Shown: one piece after another, positions 42,901-53,589 of the stretch | Layout of the letters: the number at the start of each line of letters is the position of its first letter | How positions within the stretch are numbered: the first letter of the stretch is position 1 | NCBI RefSeq assembly: GCF_052324685.1 | Contig: NC_135214.1 | Span: 34,362,954 to 34,426,953 of the forward strand | Source: Brachyhypopomus gauderio | Taxonomy: Eukaryota > Chordata > Actinopteri > Gymnotiformes > Hypopomidae | DNA: 64,000 nucleotides | Reading direction: 5' to 3' | Notes under the pieces: model-generated | Databases searched by the model: none | Told to the model about the DNA's origin: nothing | The model's input: only the letters and a program-made list of their open reading frames with translations | Translations under genes and position numbers: made by a program

Positions 42901-45900
42901 CCCGGTAAAAATTTACGTTCGCCAACCCCCCATTTGATTGGTTGTACTGCAGCTCATGCACACACACACGTACAGAGTGTGGAAAAGCAGAGGACCGGTC
43001 TGCGTCAGAAGGACGGAAATTAAATTAATGGGGCGCACTTTATAAATATTAATATGCGTTTTAAAATTTAGATTTGGGGTAAAAAAAATCAAGTCTTTGC
43101 AAGTAAACAGGTTCAAGTCCAATTCAAGTCCCAAGTTATTGGTGTAAAAGTCCAAGTCAAGTCTAAGTCTCTGAATATTTTTTCAAGTCAAGTCAAAAGT
43201 CTTAATATTAATGACTCGAGTCTGACTCGAGTCCAAGTCATGTGACTCGAGTCCCCACCTCTGATTAGAACTCTTTACTGACACCCATGTGTTGTGAATC
43301 TGTACTTCTGGCACTGGGCTACGCATCTCTGAGGGCTGAACAAATTTATAATCCTTTCTATGAACCCTAAAGGCTATTATCTGTGTGCCACCCAAAAAGC
43401 CACTAGACATCCGGTGCTTTTTCGGGAAAAAACAGCAACAGCATGCAAGTTTAATTTTGAGTTGATGAATTAGAAAGACAATGTCTGCTGTTTTTTTCTT
43501 TATATGATGGCAACATTTTAAAATGTAGGCAAGCATTAAACAAAAAAAATCTACCATTCACATGTATGTAAGAAAAAAACCTTCCAGTCACATGACAGGA
43601 CTTGTGCCAATACTTGTGCTAGATGGGCACGTCACTGCCAAGGACTACCGAACCATTCTGGAGGACCATGTGCATCCAATGGTTTAAACGTTGTATTCTG
43701 AATGCGGTGCCATCAGGATGACAATGCACCAATACATACAGCAAGACTGGTGAAAGATTGGATTGATGAACACGAAAGCGAAGTTGAACATCTCTCATGG
43801 CCTGCACAGTCACCAGATCGAAATATTATTGAGCCACTTTGGGGTGTTTTGGAGGAGCGAGTCAGGAAACGTTTTCCTCCACCAGCATCACATAGTGACC
43901 TGGTCATTATCCTGCAAGATGAATGGCTTAAAATCCCTCCGACCACTGTGCAGGACTTGTATATGTCATTCCTAAGACGAATTGACGTTGTATTGGCTGC
44001 ATAAGGAGGCTCTACACCAGGGATGGACAACTGGCGGCCCGCGGGCCGCACACAGCCCTCGTCCTCACTCAGTGCGGCCCGCAAATAGATCAATAATAAT
44101 TTAATAATTCAAAGAAAAAAAAAAACGATGGAGCAGGACTTTTTTGTTCTTGTCACGTAGGGCTACGCCCCCCTCTCCCGTGTTGGTGTTGTTTCTCGCT
44201 CTGCGTGTCTGTTGTCCTGGTTTCCCTCTGTCTGCCACGCACGTGTCGTCATTGTGTTAAGTTGTGTCTAGTTTAGTCCTGTGTACTTGTATCTCTGTGT
44301 TTCGCTCTGTGTCAGTTATTTGTGGTTTGTTCGGTTTTGTGGATTATCTGTCATCGCTGTTCTGGTATTTTCCATCTCCGTTGTGTTTCTGTTACGACTC
44401 CTGCCTGTCCTGTTGACCACTTGGACGTAAATTAAAAAGTGCCACAGTATGACTGAGAGTTTACAGCAGGTATGACACCAGAGTTCCTAAGATGTGACTT
44501 TGACACCCCTAAACTGCCTGTAAAATTATCTGCTTTTCACCAACAGGTACTACTAAACTGGAAATTGGCATATAAACACAATTTTAGCCCTCAAACTGTG
44601 CCTTTATGGAACAGAGTTGTCCTTCACAAAAGGAGGTCTATGTTCATGGAGAAGTGGATGGAAAAAAATATTTGGTCTGTAAGTCACTTATTGGATGGTA
44701 ATGGCAACATGTATACTTACGATAATTTTATTAGAAAATATTATTTACTTTGCTCAAAAAGTGACTGAAAAAATAATAAAAAGGATACCTAAGGAATTTG
44801 TTCAGCTCGTGAAGAACTATAATGAAACCAAACCAACAGTTAAACTACAGAGTATAAAGATTCATGGTTTGGATTTATTACATAGAAAATATAACAATAC
44901 TTTCTTAAGACAATATTTAACAAAACAAGTGCACCCCTGTCTAATTAGAAGGAAAGTCATGGAACATTATGAAAAAAAAGACCATATAAAATTGCTAACA
45001 AAATTTCTACAATTTGCTCTCCCACCAAAGTTTAAAGAAACACACATTAAAACATTACATAATATCTATCCATCAAATGAATTTATAAGGCAGATATTTA
45101 AAATTGACTGTGATAACTGTTATATATGTAATGAACCCAAAACAACAGAACATCTATTTTTTTTCTGTCAACCTATAAAAATGTTATGGGAATTTCTGCA
45201 CAATCTCCTAACCATTAACGCCATGAACATAGACCCCTTATCTTCTAATTGTTTTATATGGATATATTTCTAAGAATAAAAAAATAGAATATCTTGTGAA
45301 CAATATGATTATCATCTTGAAATTTTATATACATAATTGCAGATATGGAAAATCTACACCTTTATGGGTAACTACAGGAACTACAACTTTTGAAACTTTC
45401 CTTGGTTAAAATCGATAAACCTCAAGCAAAAAAAAACTCTCTTGCTTCTCTTGCTTAATTTAACCTACTCAGTATGTTATTTATACAAAATGCCCTCTTT
45501 TATTATTATTTTTGTTTGTTTTTCTTTGTTGTTATTTTTTGGCTTCTAAGTTATTTCATGCAACTTATCGTAGACATTTTGTTGTTCTGTTTGAAGTATC
45601 TGTTATGATCCTTTATCTAATGTGTATTGTAACAATTTATTTGACCATAAGGGATAATTATTGTACTAATTAATATATCAAAGTACATATTATAGAAAAT
45701 GTATATCACTAAGGGTGATATGTTTATCTGTAGATATAAAATGTTTTGTATATCGTATGTTATCTTTGAGAATTGTTGTTTGATACATAAAAAAAAAAAA
45801 GGTACATGACACCAACCTTCCTGCTGTATGTAGTGTCCAGGGCTGCATGTTGTGTGCTTCTCTGCTTGTGTACAGCTGCCCCTGACTTGATCAATACAGT

Positions 45901-48509
45901 AGTGTCTCTCCTGTGGCTCACAAACTGTATTTGATAACCGTGTGCATTGTGTCTTTATTCTTAAACCATTTCCTGGAGAAACACACAACATTGCTCACAT
46001 AAAACACCATAACACAGTCTGACTCCATTATCCTGTGTGTAATGTTCATACATGCAGCTCTAATTCTGTATTTGTCTTGTTGAGGCAGCTCTAGTGGCTC
46101 CATCTGTGTTGTAGTTTACTTCAATATATCACCCTCCTCTATCTAGCCAATCACTGCACAGTATGAATACTACCTGACCAATCACAGTTCTTAGTAGTGA
46201 CTGAGTATTGTAGCAAGAATTCTGAAGCTAAAATGTTTTTTGGGGGGGAGATACTGTAGTATGTTCTAGGTGCATTTCAGTTGTGAGACCTCAGATGGGG
46301 TTCATGTCTGTACTGCAGTGGTGTTGATGGCTGATCAGAAGGCCATTAAGGGTCATCCATTTTTCTCTGATGTTATGCAGCCTAAACCTTTTTCTACTAC
46401 ATTTTTTAAAAAAGCACACTGAGGAGTACATTTGTGGCCAAATGTTTTGAGAATTTTAAGGAGAAAAGGTTTATGAGGACAATACTGCTGATATCACTCT
46501 GTTATGTAAATTAGAAGAACAGACTAGTTGCTTTAAAGGGGAAGTGGGTGTTTTTAAGTTTTCTTCTGTTAACTTTGGTTACCTCCAAGGAAGCATTTGA
46601 AGTTATCAAAATGGTTTTACAGGCAAGAACATTACTGCTTGTGAGATGCATCCCAATCAACCATTTATCCAATCAGCAAGAACTTCAAGAAGAGGGGTTC
46701 AACTGCAGTGAAGAAGGCTTCAGGGAGCCAAGAAAGTCAAGAAAGGGCAGCAAAGAAGCCACTTCTGTCCAAGAATAACACCAAGGACAGACCGACATTT
46801 TGCAGGAAGTATTGCAGGAAGTGATTGGATGAGTGATTTTTTTGTCTGATGAAGCCCCCTTCAGACTGTTTGGGACATCTGGAAAAATTGTCTGGAGAAG
46901 AAAAGGTGAGTGCTACAATGAGTGCTGTGTCATGTCAACAGTGAAGCATCTTGAGATGATTCATGTGTGGGGTTTCTCAAATTTTTGTCTAAGAACACTG
47001 CCATGAATAAGGAATGGTAACAAAACAAAGAGCAACTTCTCCAAGAGCATATCACAATGCAAAAGTGATGACCAAGTGGCTCTGTAAAAAATTTTTTTTT
47101 AATTTTGGGTCCATGGCCGAGAAACTCCCCAGATCTCAATCCCACTGAAGACAAACGAGGGTGGACAAACAAATACCCAGAAACCCTGATGAACTCCAAA
47201 CACTGATTAGGCAAGAATGGGTTGCCATCACACAAGATTTAGCCCAGATGGTGATATCAAGCATGCTGAAGTAAATTGCAGAGGTCTTAAAGAAGGATCA
47301 ACACAGTAGATATTAAGCTTTTATTTAAACTGGATATTTTTGTCACTGAAGTTTAAAATGTATAGGATGCTTATTAATTGAATGTCATAGCGTATTAACA
47401 CGTCCCCCAGTCCCCCAGGGGGCTGTGGATCCCGGTAGATAGTACGCTGTGCGCAATTGGCTGCCGCTTCTCGCCAGTGTGTGATTGGTTTGTAAGAGTT
47501 GTACCTGTATTAAAATTGTAAAAGTGACCTTGGGTATCTAGAAAGGCACTATATAATTTGAAGATTCATTCATTCATTCATTCTAAAACTTTGTGAAAAC
47601 CCAAATTTGTGCCGTTCTCAAAACTTCTGGCCACAACTGTACATTAAACTTTTGGCTACGACTGTACATCTTGGAAATTACAGACTTACCAGGATCACAT
47701 GTAGAGCAGATGAAGCATTTTTCTCGCCCATTGGGATCAACAATATAAGTTGAGCTAAGACATGGAATACAAGTTGTACTTGTGTCATCGGTGCAGTGCT
47801 GGTACACATGGTTTCCTTAGAAATAAAAGACATGAAAGTATCAGTACAATACTGAGCAGTACTGGATAAGTACTTTTGGTAGCTGCCAACTTAGTTGGAC
47901 TTCTGTCATACATTTGTGATAAAAGTATTTGCTAAATTAGTACTAGCCAAATTAATATTTTACTATTCAGTTAGACACTGAACTGTGAATTAGTGTTAGC
48001 ATTAGTGTTATTTGAAAACATTAATATTCGGTTTTTGTTGATTCTTCTACCTTTTGTATTTGTTTCTCTTCCGATTCATTAACCTGAATCTGGTTTATTA
48101 CTGTTCTTTGATTACGATTCTGCTCTGGTTTTGACCTTTTTCTAACTGACTACAATTTGGATTGAACAATTTTCTCTACCTGTATGCATCTGACTCATTC
48201 TGATCACAATCACTGTATTACAGATCACACTGCAAATATAGAAGTTCACAGAAGCTCATCTGGCCTGGTTTGATTTGTCTGGAATGATTTGAAAGTGGTA
48301 AATTTGGACTTGTTAGAAGAGATTAATATGCTTTTATCTCACTTACCTGGTGAACACATGGGACAACACTGTCCATTTATTTCATATTCAGCCTGATTAC
48401 ACACACACATGCACAGTTCCAAATTCAGCAAGAAAATGACAGTATAAATAAAAATAATCTCCAAACTACTGATCTTGGAAATGCTAGTAAGAATAGCTGT
48501 GTCTTGCAT
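39767..48509 (-). CDS. tnfrsf14: TNFRSF14 (HVEM)-like receptor gene A
   Basis: Five coding exons (48347-48509, 47690-47815, 45817-45972, 41187-41274, 39767-39947) sum to 714 bp, 238 codons in phase; a short tail exon must follow (candidate 38783-38906). Order: signal peptide (hydrophobic LEIIFIYTVIFLLNLEL), CRD1 with GQCCPMC, CRD2 DDTSTTCIPC and PNGREKCFIC, CRD3 SNTVCEP and SPGHYIQQEG, CRD4 DTVCDVCTAGTYSDG, stalk PGTSSSDAEC, a membrane span rich in Val (VVVVVVAAVGVGVFL), then KKKHKMQYYQ. I start at ATG 48509 (MQDTAIL) because it is conserved in gene B and an upstream ATG is out of frame here. A probable non-coding first exon ends at 50027. Role by family: surface receptor for LIGHT/BTLA-type partners; inferred only. 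Confidence 0.85.
40156..41108. mobile_element. hAT-type element, taacgcgttac family
   Basis: Inverted ends cagtgatg / catcactg, exact 8-bp target duplication ccactcag (40148-40155 and 41109-41116), 953 bp. taacgcgttac words near the left end, no transposase. In gene A between CRD4 and the membrane exon. Confidence 0.92.
41187..41274 (-). CDS. tnfrsf14: Gene A CRD4 exon
   Basis: 88 bp. Encodes TALKDTVCDVCTAGTYSDG and SLQTCQPHS; donor gtgagt. Nearly identical to gene B 58051-58138. Confidence 0.87.
41861..43263. mobile_element. hAT-type element, caagtcaagtc-rich
   Basis: Inverted ends cagaggtggg / cccacctctg, exact 8-bp target duplication attagaac (41853-41860 and 43264-43271), 1403 bp. Ends consist of aagtcaagtc-type words. 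The duplicated segment at 50915-50922 preserves the empty site. Confidence 0.96.
42677..42930. mobile_element. ggttgccaa-family fragment inside the hAT
   Basis: Starts cagggttgccaagtctcacgc and follows the same internal order as 33754-34014 and 59119-59374 (tcacgct, gatccacatc, cgatcgatcg). The right end is not clear. Confidence 0.65.
43562..44011 (+). pseudogene. Tc1-like transposase C-terminal remnant, copy A
   Basis: Encodes in pieces GPVLVLDGHVTAKDYRTIL (upstream frame), then CHQDDNAPIHTARLVKDW and WPAQSPDRNIIEPLWG, the DDE_3 region of Tc1 transposases. Frameshifted and lacking its N-terminal half. Confidence 0.88.
44012..44427 (+). repeat. Unclassified repeat block with gcggcccgc end
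   Basis: Begins cagggatggacaactggcgg just where copy B of the Tc1 segment continues differently. T- and GT-rich from about 44150, like a retroelement UTR. Family not recognised. Confidence 0.4.
44481..45800 (+). mobile_element. 5'-truncated L1-type LINE with poly(A) tail
   Basis: ORF2 C-terminal coding in two overlapping frames (44481-45273): LNWKLAYKHNFSPQT, then CDNCYICNEPKTTEHLFFF, the zinc-binding RVT tail. A 3' UTR follows and a poly(A) run at 45788-45800. Flanked by atgacacca (44472-44480 and 45806-45814, within ggtacatgacacca). Sense opposite to gene A. Hallmarks of target-primed retrotransposition. Confidence 0.92.
45817..45972 (-). CDS. tnfrsf14: Gene A CRD3 exon
   Basis: 156 bp. 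Encodes NGLRIKTQCTRLSNTVCEP and CSPGHYIQQE; donor gttggt, as in gene B. An L1 copy is inserted 2 bp past this donor hexamer region, at 45814 and below. Confidence 0.87.
45975..46426. other. Gene A intron, nothing recognised
   Basis: Similar to the matching intron of gene B (about 58420-58800), so ancestral receptor-intron sequence. Confidence 0.5.
46429..47639 (+). mobile_element. Degenerate Tc1/mariner element
   Basis: TA dinucleotides flank it (46427-46428, 47640-47641). Ends cattTgtggccaaatgttttgag and (reverse) cagttgtggccagaagttttgag match. Coding remnants include WPRNSPDLNPTE on the plus strand, with many stops. A SINE-like tail is inserted near its right end. In the gene A intron between CRD3 and CRD2. 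Confidence 0.85.
47384..47584 (+). mobile_element. SINE-like insertion with (ATTC)n tail
   Basis: Ends in the common fish SINE/LINE-tail motif ccttgggtatctagaaaggc, actatataat, then ATTC repeats. It interrupts the right end of the Tc1 copy. Confidence 0.65.
47690..47815 (-). CDS. tnfrsf14: Gene A CRD2 exon
   Basis: 126 bp. Encodes NHVYQHCTDDTSTTCIPC and GREKCFICSTCDPG; donor gtaagt. Confidence 0.88.
48347..48509 (-). CDS. tnfrsf14: Gene A signal peptide and CRD1 exon
   Basis: 163 bp as in gene B. Encodes MQDTAILTSISKISSLEII, the hydrophobic core, then CNQAEYEINGQCCPMCSPG; donor gtaagt. Confidence 0.85.
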
Positions 48510-48539
48510 TATAAAAAGAAGTAAACATTTCTTCTCCAC

Positions 48540-50026
48540 TCTTCATGTGTTCCACTGGGTTGTCTTCATGTCATCTTTTAGCACATTTAGAAAGTCTGCA
48601 GCTCACAGGAGGCAGATCTGCTCTGGATATTCAGCCCCCAAAATACATTTACTAAGAGCTTTTAGTCTTCAGATGCTCTGCTGATGTGGTTCCTCATCTT
48701 CTCTACACATATATTAGGAGTTCAGGATTCAGGTTCAGATGTTCACTGCTTACAGGAGAAGCTGAAAGTAAAAGGTTCAGTTATAGTCTCAATGAATCCT
48801 CTTAGAGATCAATAACAACCAGGTGGTGATTTAGAGCCTTAAAAAATGACATCATGGCAGTGATGTAATTCTCTAACCTAAACCCACATGGCACACTGGA
48901 AAACTCATTCTTAAACAAAAATTCACAAAGTAGAACTTTCATGCATCTCTGGTAAAGTATATCAATATGATTCAGCGTGACAATGAAATATTAATGCAAT
49001 ATTATAACATTAGGCTTGAACTTTGATAGTGCAAAGTAGTGATGGGCAAGTGAAGCCTCATGAAGCACGCGTCTTTCCTAACAACTGTGCTGAAAAAGAT
49101 GCGAAGCTTCAAGGCTTCAGTGACAGTGACATCTGAAGCCATTACAACCTCTAAAGAGCATCACTGAAGAAATGTCACTGTTTCAATCCTATGACACCAA
49201 CAAAAGTTCAGAAACGTCTGAGTGGTCATTCATGTGTTTTGTTCATTCATACCAAATAATGATTATATTGTCATTACAATAAAATATGCAGATGCTCTCC
49301 CCCAAACTCTAACACATTCCAGATTAACACATCGAATAAATGCTAATTATATTAAGGGCTAAATGAATGTTGGTTAAGGGTGATGTGTAATGATATATCT
49401 TATATAGCAGGTACGGCACGAAACCACTCAAATCTCTCAAACCTGTCAAGCTGTCATTGGCTTATAACGCTTTGAAACGCCATGAGCCAATGCCAAACGC
49501 TCAAAGACTATGAGCCAATGAAAGGCTACGAAACATTTTGAAACAATGAAGTGCAAAGCGAAACTCCAAGCACACATCTGACCTCCAGAAATTTCACCCA
49601 CCCTAGACAAAATGTATAATGCATATAGTTCAACCTAAACAACACGTTTTTCGTTCATAAAAAAACTTGTAACGCTTAGGGAGAGAGCTAGCAATAAATC
49701 TCCAGCCCATGCCCATCCCAGACAGAATGCGAGTTTTGTTGCCGATACCTAGTGAATACATCGCGAAGCACATGGAGAGACAGAAACAAGCTTGATAACG
49801 TTCTTCACAGACTTAAACGAATTTTATTAGAATACATGAAAAATGTGTTAATTCCTGTTGGCTAGTTGCACACAAAATAATTACGTCTGTACTTTCAAAC
49901 CCAAGAATTAGCGAAGCTACTATTCGTTGCGCAGAAATAAAGTTGGGTAATGTACTTTCGATTTTATCGCGACCTATGCGGAGCATAGCCTATTCCAAAG
50001 GATATTTGAAAAAATACCTTTCTTAC
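48540..50026 (-). other. Gene A intron 1 with a dispersed repeat
   Basis: 48540-48830 is conserved with the region upstream of gene B exon 2 (61944-62150). 49037-49690 is a repeat starting gtgatgggcaagtgaagc, shared with 51898-52376. 49800-50026 is conserved with 63150-63389. Confidence 0.6.
49037..49690. repeat. Dispersed repeat, gtgatgggcaagtgaagc family, copy 1
   Basis: Shares several long near-identical blocks with 51898-52376, ending in gtaacgcttagggaga. Resembles a hAT-derived element by its start, but no matching right end was found. Confidence 0.7.
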
Positions 50027-50150
50027 TTGGAAACGGCACCCAATAAGCGACGTTGCGTAGCGAGCGGCTTAATCAAGCTCTCCTGAAAAAAGGAAACTGA
50101 AAACGTGTTTCCAACAACTTCCAGTATTGTAAGAACAAAAGGCAATGTTG
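50027..50150 (-). other. Probable non-coding first exon of gene A
   Basis: Minus-strand sequence ends CCAA then gtaaga, a consensus donor, and the block is conserved with 63390-63530 upstream of gene B (caagctctcctg / caagttttcctgg; ccagtattgtaag). Upstream limit is approximate. Confidence 0.5.
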
Positions 50151-50689
50151 TTGTTCCTGTCACTACCCAATTTGAACCGTTAAACCCAATTTGGACTACG
50201 CATGCGCATAATTGGACGCATCATTTCATCACTGCACTTTACGTGCAGGTGTGAAGGTAATGTGTCTACTGCAACTGTTGCTGCTGCTACAATTTCTACA
50301 GCATCATCCACTGCAATAAGTACCACAACACAGCCACCAAGACCACAACCCAGAACTCTACGAGCCAGGAAAACACTTTCCCAAAAATGATCCCAAACCT
50401 ATATGAGAGAAAATGTGCTTGAATCATAGAAAGGGTCAAAAAGGTCACAGCTGTTTGTCTAACAACTGATTGCTGGACATCCCCAACCACCACATCCTAC
50501 ATGTCAGTTACATGCCACGTTGTCAAGAATTACAAAATGGTGTCTTGTCTACTGGATTGAATACAGGTGCTGGTCATAAAATTAGTGTAAGGGAATTTGT
50601 GGTTTACTGTCTGTGACCCTCAGACACTCTGACATTTAGTTCACTCTCTTATCTGTGTGTCTGCTCCTCAGTTAGAACCTCTCTACCCC

Positions 50690-50691
<2 letters not shown>

Positions 50692-50755
<64 letters not shown>
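50692..50755. repeat. (TC)n microsatellite, expanded
   Basis: About 64 bases here, against about 17 at the matching place in copy A (near 41678). Confidence 0.92.
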
Positions 50756-50759
<4 letters not shown>

Positions 50760-51234
50760 ACCTCTCTCTCTCCCTGTACTTTTCCACTACCTCTAGATCC
50801 AGTCTACTTTGCATCCTTTCCTGATAAGGAGAACACCAATCATACATATGTTTTATTATTCTTACCCAATTGTGTTGACACATCTTCTTTGTTCTGTATT
50901 TAACATGTATTATCATTAGAACTCTTTACTGACACCCATGTGTTGTGAATCTGTACTTCTGGCACTGGGCTACGCATCTCTGAGGGCTGAACAAATTTAT
51001 AATCCTTTCTATGAACCCTAAAGGCTATTATCTGTGTGCCACCCAAAAAGCCACTAGACATCCGGTGCTTTTTCGGGAAAAAAACAGCAACAGCATGCAA
51101 GTTTAAATTTGAGTTGATGAATTAGAAAGACAATGTCTGCTGTTTTTTTCTGCTGTCTGCTGTTTTTTTCTTTACATTTCAAAATGTAGGCAAGCATTAA
51201 ACAAAAAAAATCTACCATTCACATGTATGTAAGA

Positions 51235-51736
51235 AAAAAACCTTCCAGTCACATGACAGGACTTGTGCCAATACTTGTACTAGATGGGCACGTCACTGCC
51301 AAGGACTACCGAACCATTCTAGAGGACCATGTGCATCCAATGGTTTAAATGTTGTATTCTGAATGCGGTGCCATCAGGATGACAATGGACCAATACATAC
51401 AGCAAGACTGGTGAAAGATTGGATTGATGAACACGAAAGCGAAGTTGAACATCTCCCATGGCCTGCACAGTCACCAGATCGAAATATTATTGAGCCACTT
51501 TGGGGTGTTTTGGAGGAGTGTGTCAGGAAACATTTTCCTCCACCAGCATCACATAGTTTACTGGTCATTATCCTGCAAGATGAATGGCTTAAAATCCCTC
51601 CGTCCACTGTACAGGACTTGTATATGTCATTCCTAAGATGAATTGACGCTGTATTGGCTGCAAAAGGAGGCTCTACACCATACTAATAAACTCTTGTGGT
51701 TTAAAACCAGGTGGTTCAGTTTTATTGTCCAAACCA
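51235..51736 (+). pseudogene. Tc1-like transposase C-terminal remnant, copy B
   Basis: Same coding pieces as copy A (CHQDDNGPIHTARLVKDW, WPAQSPDRNIIEPLWG) with a few substitutions, plus the terminal inverted repeat. Frameshifted. Confidence 0.88.
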
Positions 51737-51897
51737 TGTATTTACTTGTACTCTTCCATTCACCCCACAATCTAGTTTTCTGCAGAACAATACTTTACTA
51801 ATGCATAGTTAGTTAAGCTTATAATCAACATCATGATGATCCTTCATTAAACTTATAATCCCATAGATACCATGGAAATAGGTCTGGCTTCTACCTA

Positions 51898-52376
51898 GTG
51901 ATGGGCAAGTGAAGCCAGCACTGAGTCTTTCATAACAACTGTGCCGAAAAAGATTCGAAGCTTCAAGGCTTCAGCGACGGTGACATCTGGTGGACAACTG
52001 AAGCTATTACAACCTCTAAAGAGCATCACTGAAGCAAAAGTTCAGAAAACTCTGAGTGGTCATTCAAGTGTTTTGCTCATTCATACCAAATAATTCTTAT
52101 AGCTGGTTTGGCTCCAAACCACTCAAATCTCTCCATCCTGTTAAGCTGTCATTGGCTCATAACGCTTTGAAACGCCATGAGCCAATGCCACACGCTCAAA
52201 GACTATGAGACAATGAAAGGCTACGAAACATTTTGAAACAATGAAGTGCAAAGCGAAACTCCAAGCACACATCTGACCTCCAGAAATTTCACCCACCCTA
52301 GACAAAATGTATAATGCATATAGTTCAACCTAAACAACACATTTTTCGTTCATAAAAATTTGTAACGCTTAGGGAG
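51898..52376. repeat. Dispersed repeat, gtgatgggcaagtgaagc family, copy 2
   Basis: Second copy of the repeat at 49037-49690 with internal deletions; a tggtggacaactg block is present only here. Confidence 0.7.
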
Positions 52377-52666
52377 AAGCTTTTGGAAGCCGCCAGTCTC
52401 CTTTTCTTTCTCCTTCGTTCGTGGTGATGTAAGTGTTTGTCTGCGTGGTGTTTTATGAAGAGTTCCGCCGTGCTTTTGTGTTGTGTGTGTGGCACGGCGA
52501 CGACCAGGGCTGTCTTCCTTGGGAAAGCTCTTGTTGTGTGGTGTGAAGTGTGTGCGTGGCAGCGGGTATGTGAATCAGTGTGCGTTGCTCGTTTGTGTTT
52601 ATTGTGTTTGTGTTTATTATTAAGTGTTTGGTGTGTGACGCGGATACCGCTCGTCAAGCCTGGTTA

Positions 52667-53162
52667 AGGCTAAAACATACTTGCTGTTAACTACGCGTAC
52701 GCGTACGCATCATGGCTGCTTCGCGTATCCTGCGTCGGTTTGGCGCGTAGGTCTTGCACGTCCTCCAAAAGTTAACGCGACGCGTACGCGAGGTGCAATA
52801 CACACAAAACCGCTAGGGGCAGTGTAGCCGCTAACCAGCATCAAAATGGACACAACGATATCCAACGACACAAATTCGCCATTCTCACCACGTCTTTGAT
52901 TTAACGGCCTTACATACCACCTACGAAGGGATCGCTGTCGTCGTTTTTTTTGCCGTGACCGTAAAATTACCCAAAGGCTAATCTCCTCGAGTGTTGCCAT
53001 GTTTGCATCGTTAAAATACCGAAGCCCTTTCTACGTTCTGCCCTCTAGTGGATGCCTCCAGTTTCACGCGTTGCACATAGGCTAGTATGTTCTCAGTAAC
53101 GTTCACAACGCAGCCGGTTGTGTACGCGAACGCATGGGCAAACAGCAAGTATGTTCCAGCCT
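52667..53162 (-). mobile_element. PIF/Harbinger-derived miniature element
   Basis: Inverted ends aggctaaaacatacttgctg / cagcaagtatgttccagcct, 3-bp target duplication TTA (52664-52666 and 53163-53165), 496 bp. A minus-strand frame from about 53000 encodes MATLEEISLWVILR, then RRWYVRPLNQRR and GEF, like the start of Harbinger (HARBI1-type) transposases. ACGCGTACGCG words near the ends. Confidence 0.88.
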
Positions 53163-53199
53163 TTACTTATACTTGACGCGCCGCGTTTCGTAATTCCAG

Positions 53200-53580
53200 G
53201 ACGAAACATGTGAGAACGTGAAGACGTTAAGATTGGGCATTTTGAAAATAAACAACCATTAAATAATGTGATAAAAAAGCGAATTATTTCGATTCATTTC
53301 GAGTATATGTATAAATATTTAACTTAATTAAGTTTACCGTGCTGGGAAATACTGAAATGGACCTTTAAAGTGACGTACAAGTGCTTTAATTCCACCTTGT
53401 ATAGGTGTATGAACCCGGCAAACATGACTTTGTCCATCGCGCTGAAGCGCGGCGCGCGCGCGAAGTTACAAAATTCGAGAGGTGCACGACCTCGCGAACG
53501 GACAGCGTGCGAGGCCCTCGCGCACGGGCGGAGCCACAGCGATTACGTCATTTTCGCCGCGTGGACCCTCGCGCGTCAAG
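53200..53580 (+). repeat. Repeat homologous to the inner part of the hAT at 29479
   Basis: Aligns with 29600-29960 at high identity (aaataaacaaccattaaat, tttcgagtatatgtataaa, gctgaagcgcggcgcg), but without that element's terminal repeats. Confidence 0.8.
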
Positions 53581-53589
53581 TATAAACCA

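Larger units (their letters stand above)
41357..44427. mobile_element. Composite 3.07-kb insertion in gene A intron
   Basis: Flanked by the 14-bp duplication taaattaaaaagtg (41343-41356 and 44428-44441). In gene B the same intron is continuous here. Contents: a segment shared with 50396-51690 including a Tc1 remnant, a 1403-bp hAT, and a C-terminal block 44012-44427 of unknown type. Mechanism unresolved. Confidence 0.75.
50396..51736 (+). repeat. Duplicated segment (copy B) with Tc1 remnant
   Basis: Begins cctatatgagagaaaatgtgc and matches the gene A intron from about 41381 to 44011 once the hAT there is removed. The Tc1 right end (ggtggttcagttttattgtcc) is preserved here and lost in copy A. 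Confidence 0.9.

Noticed and set aside
52325..52667. 110-residue minus-strand and 76-residue plus-strand frames
   Set aside because: Low-complexity His/Lys/Arg and Cys/Val content from GT-rich DNA; no domain, splice or promoter support.
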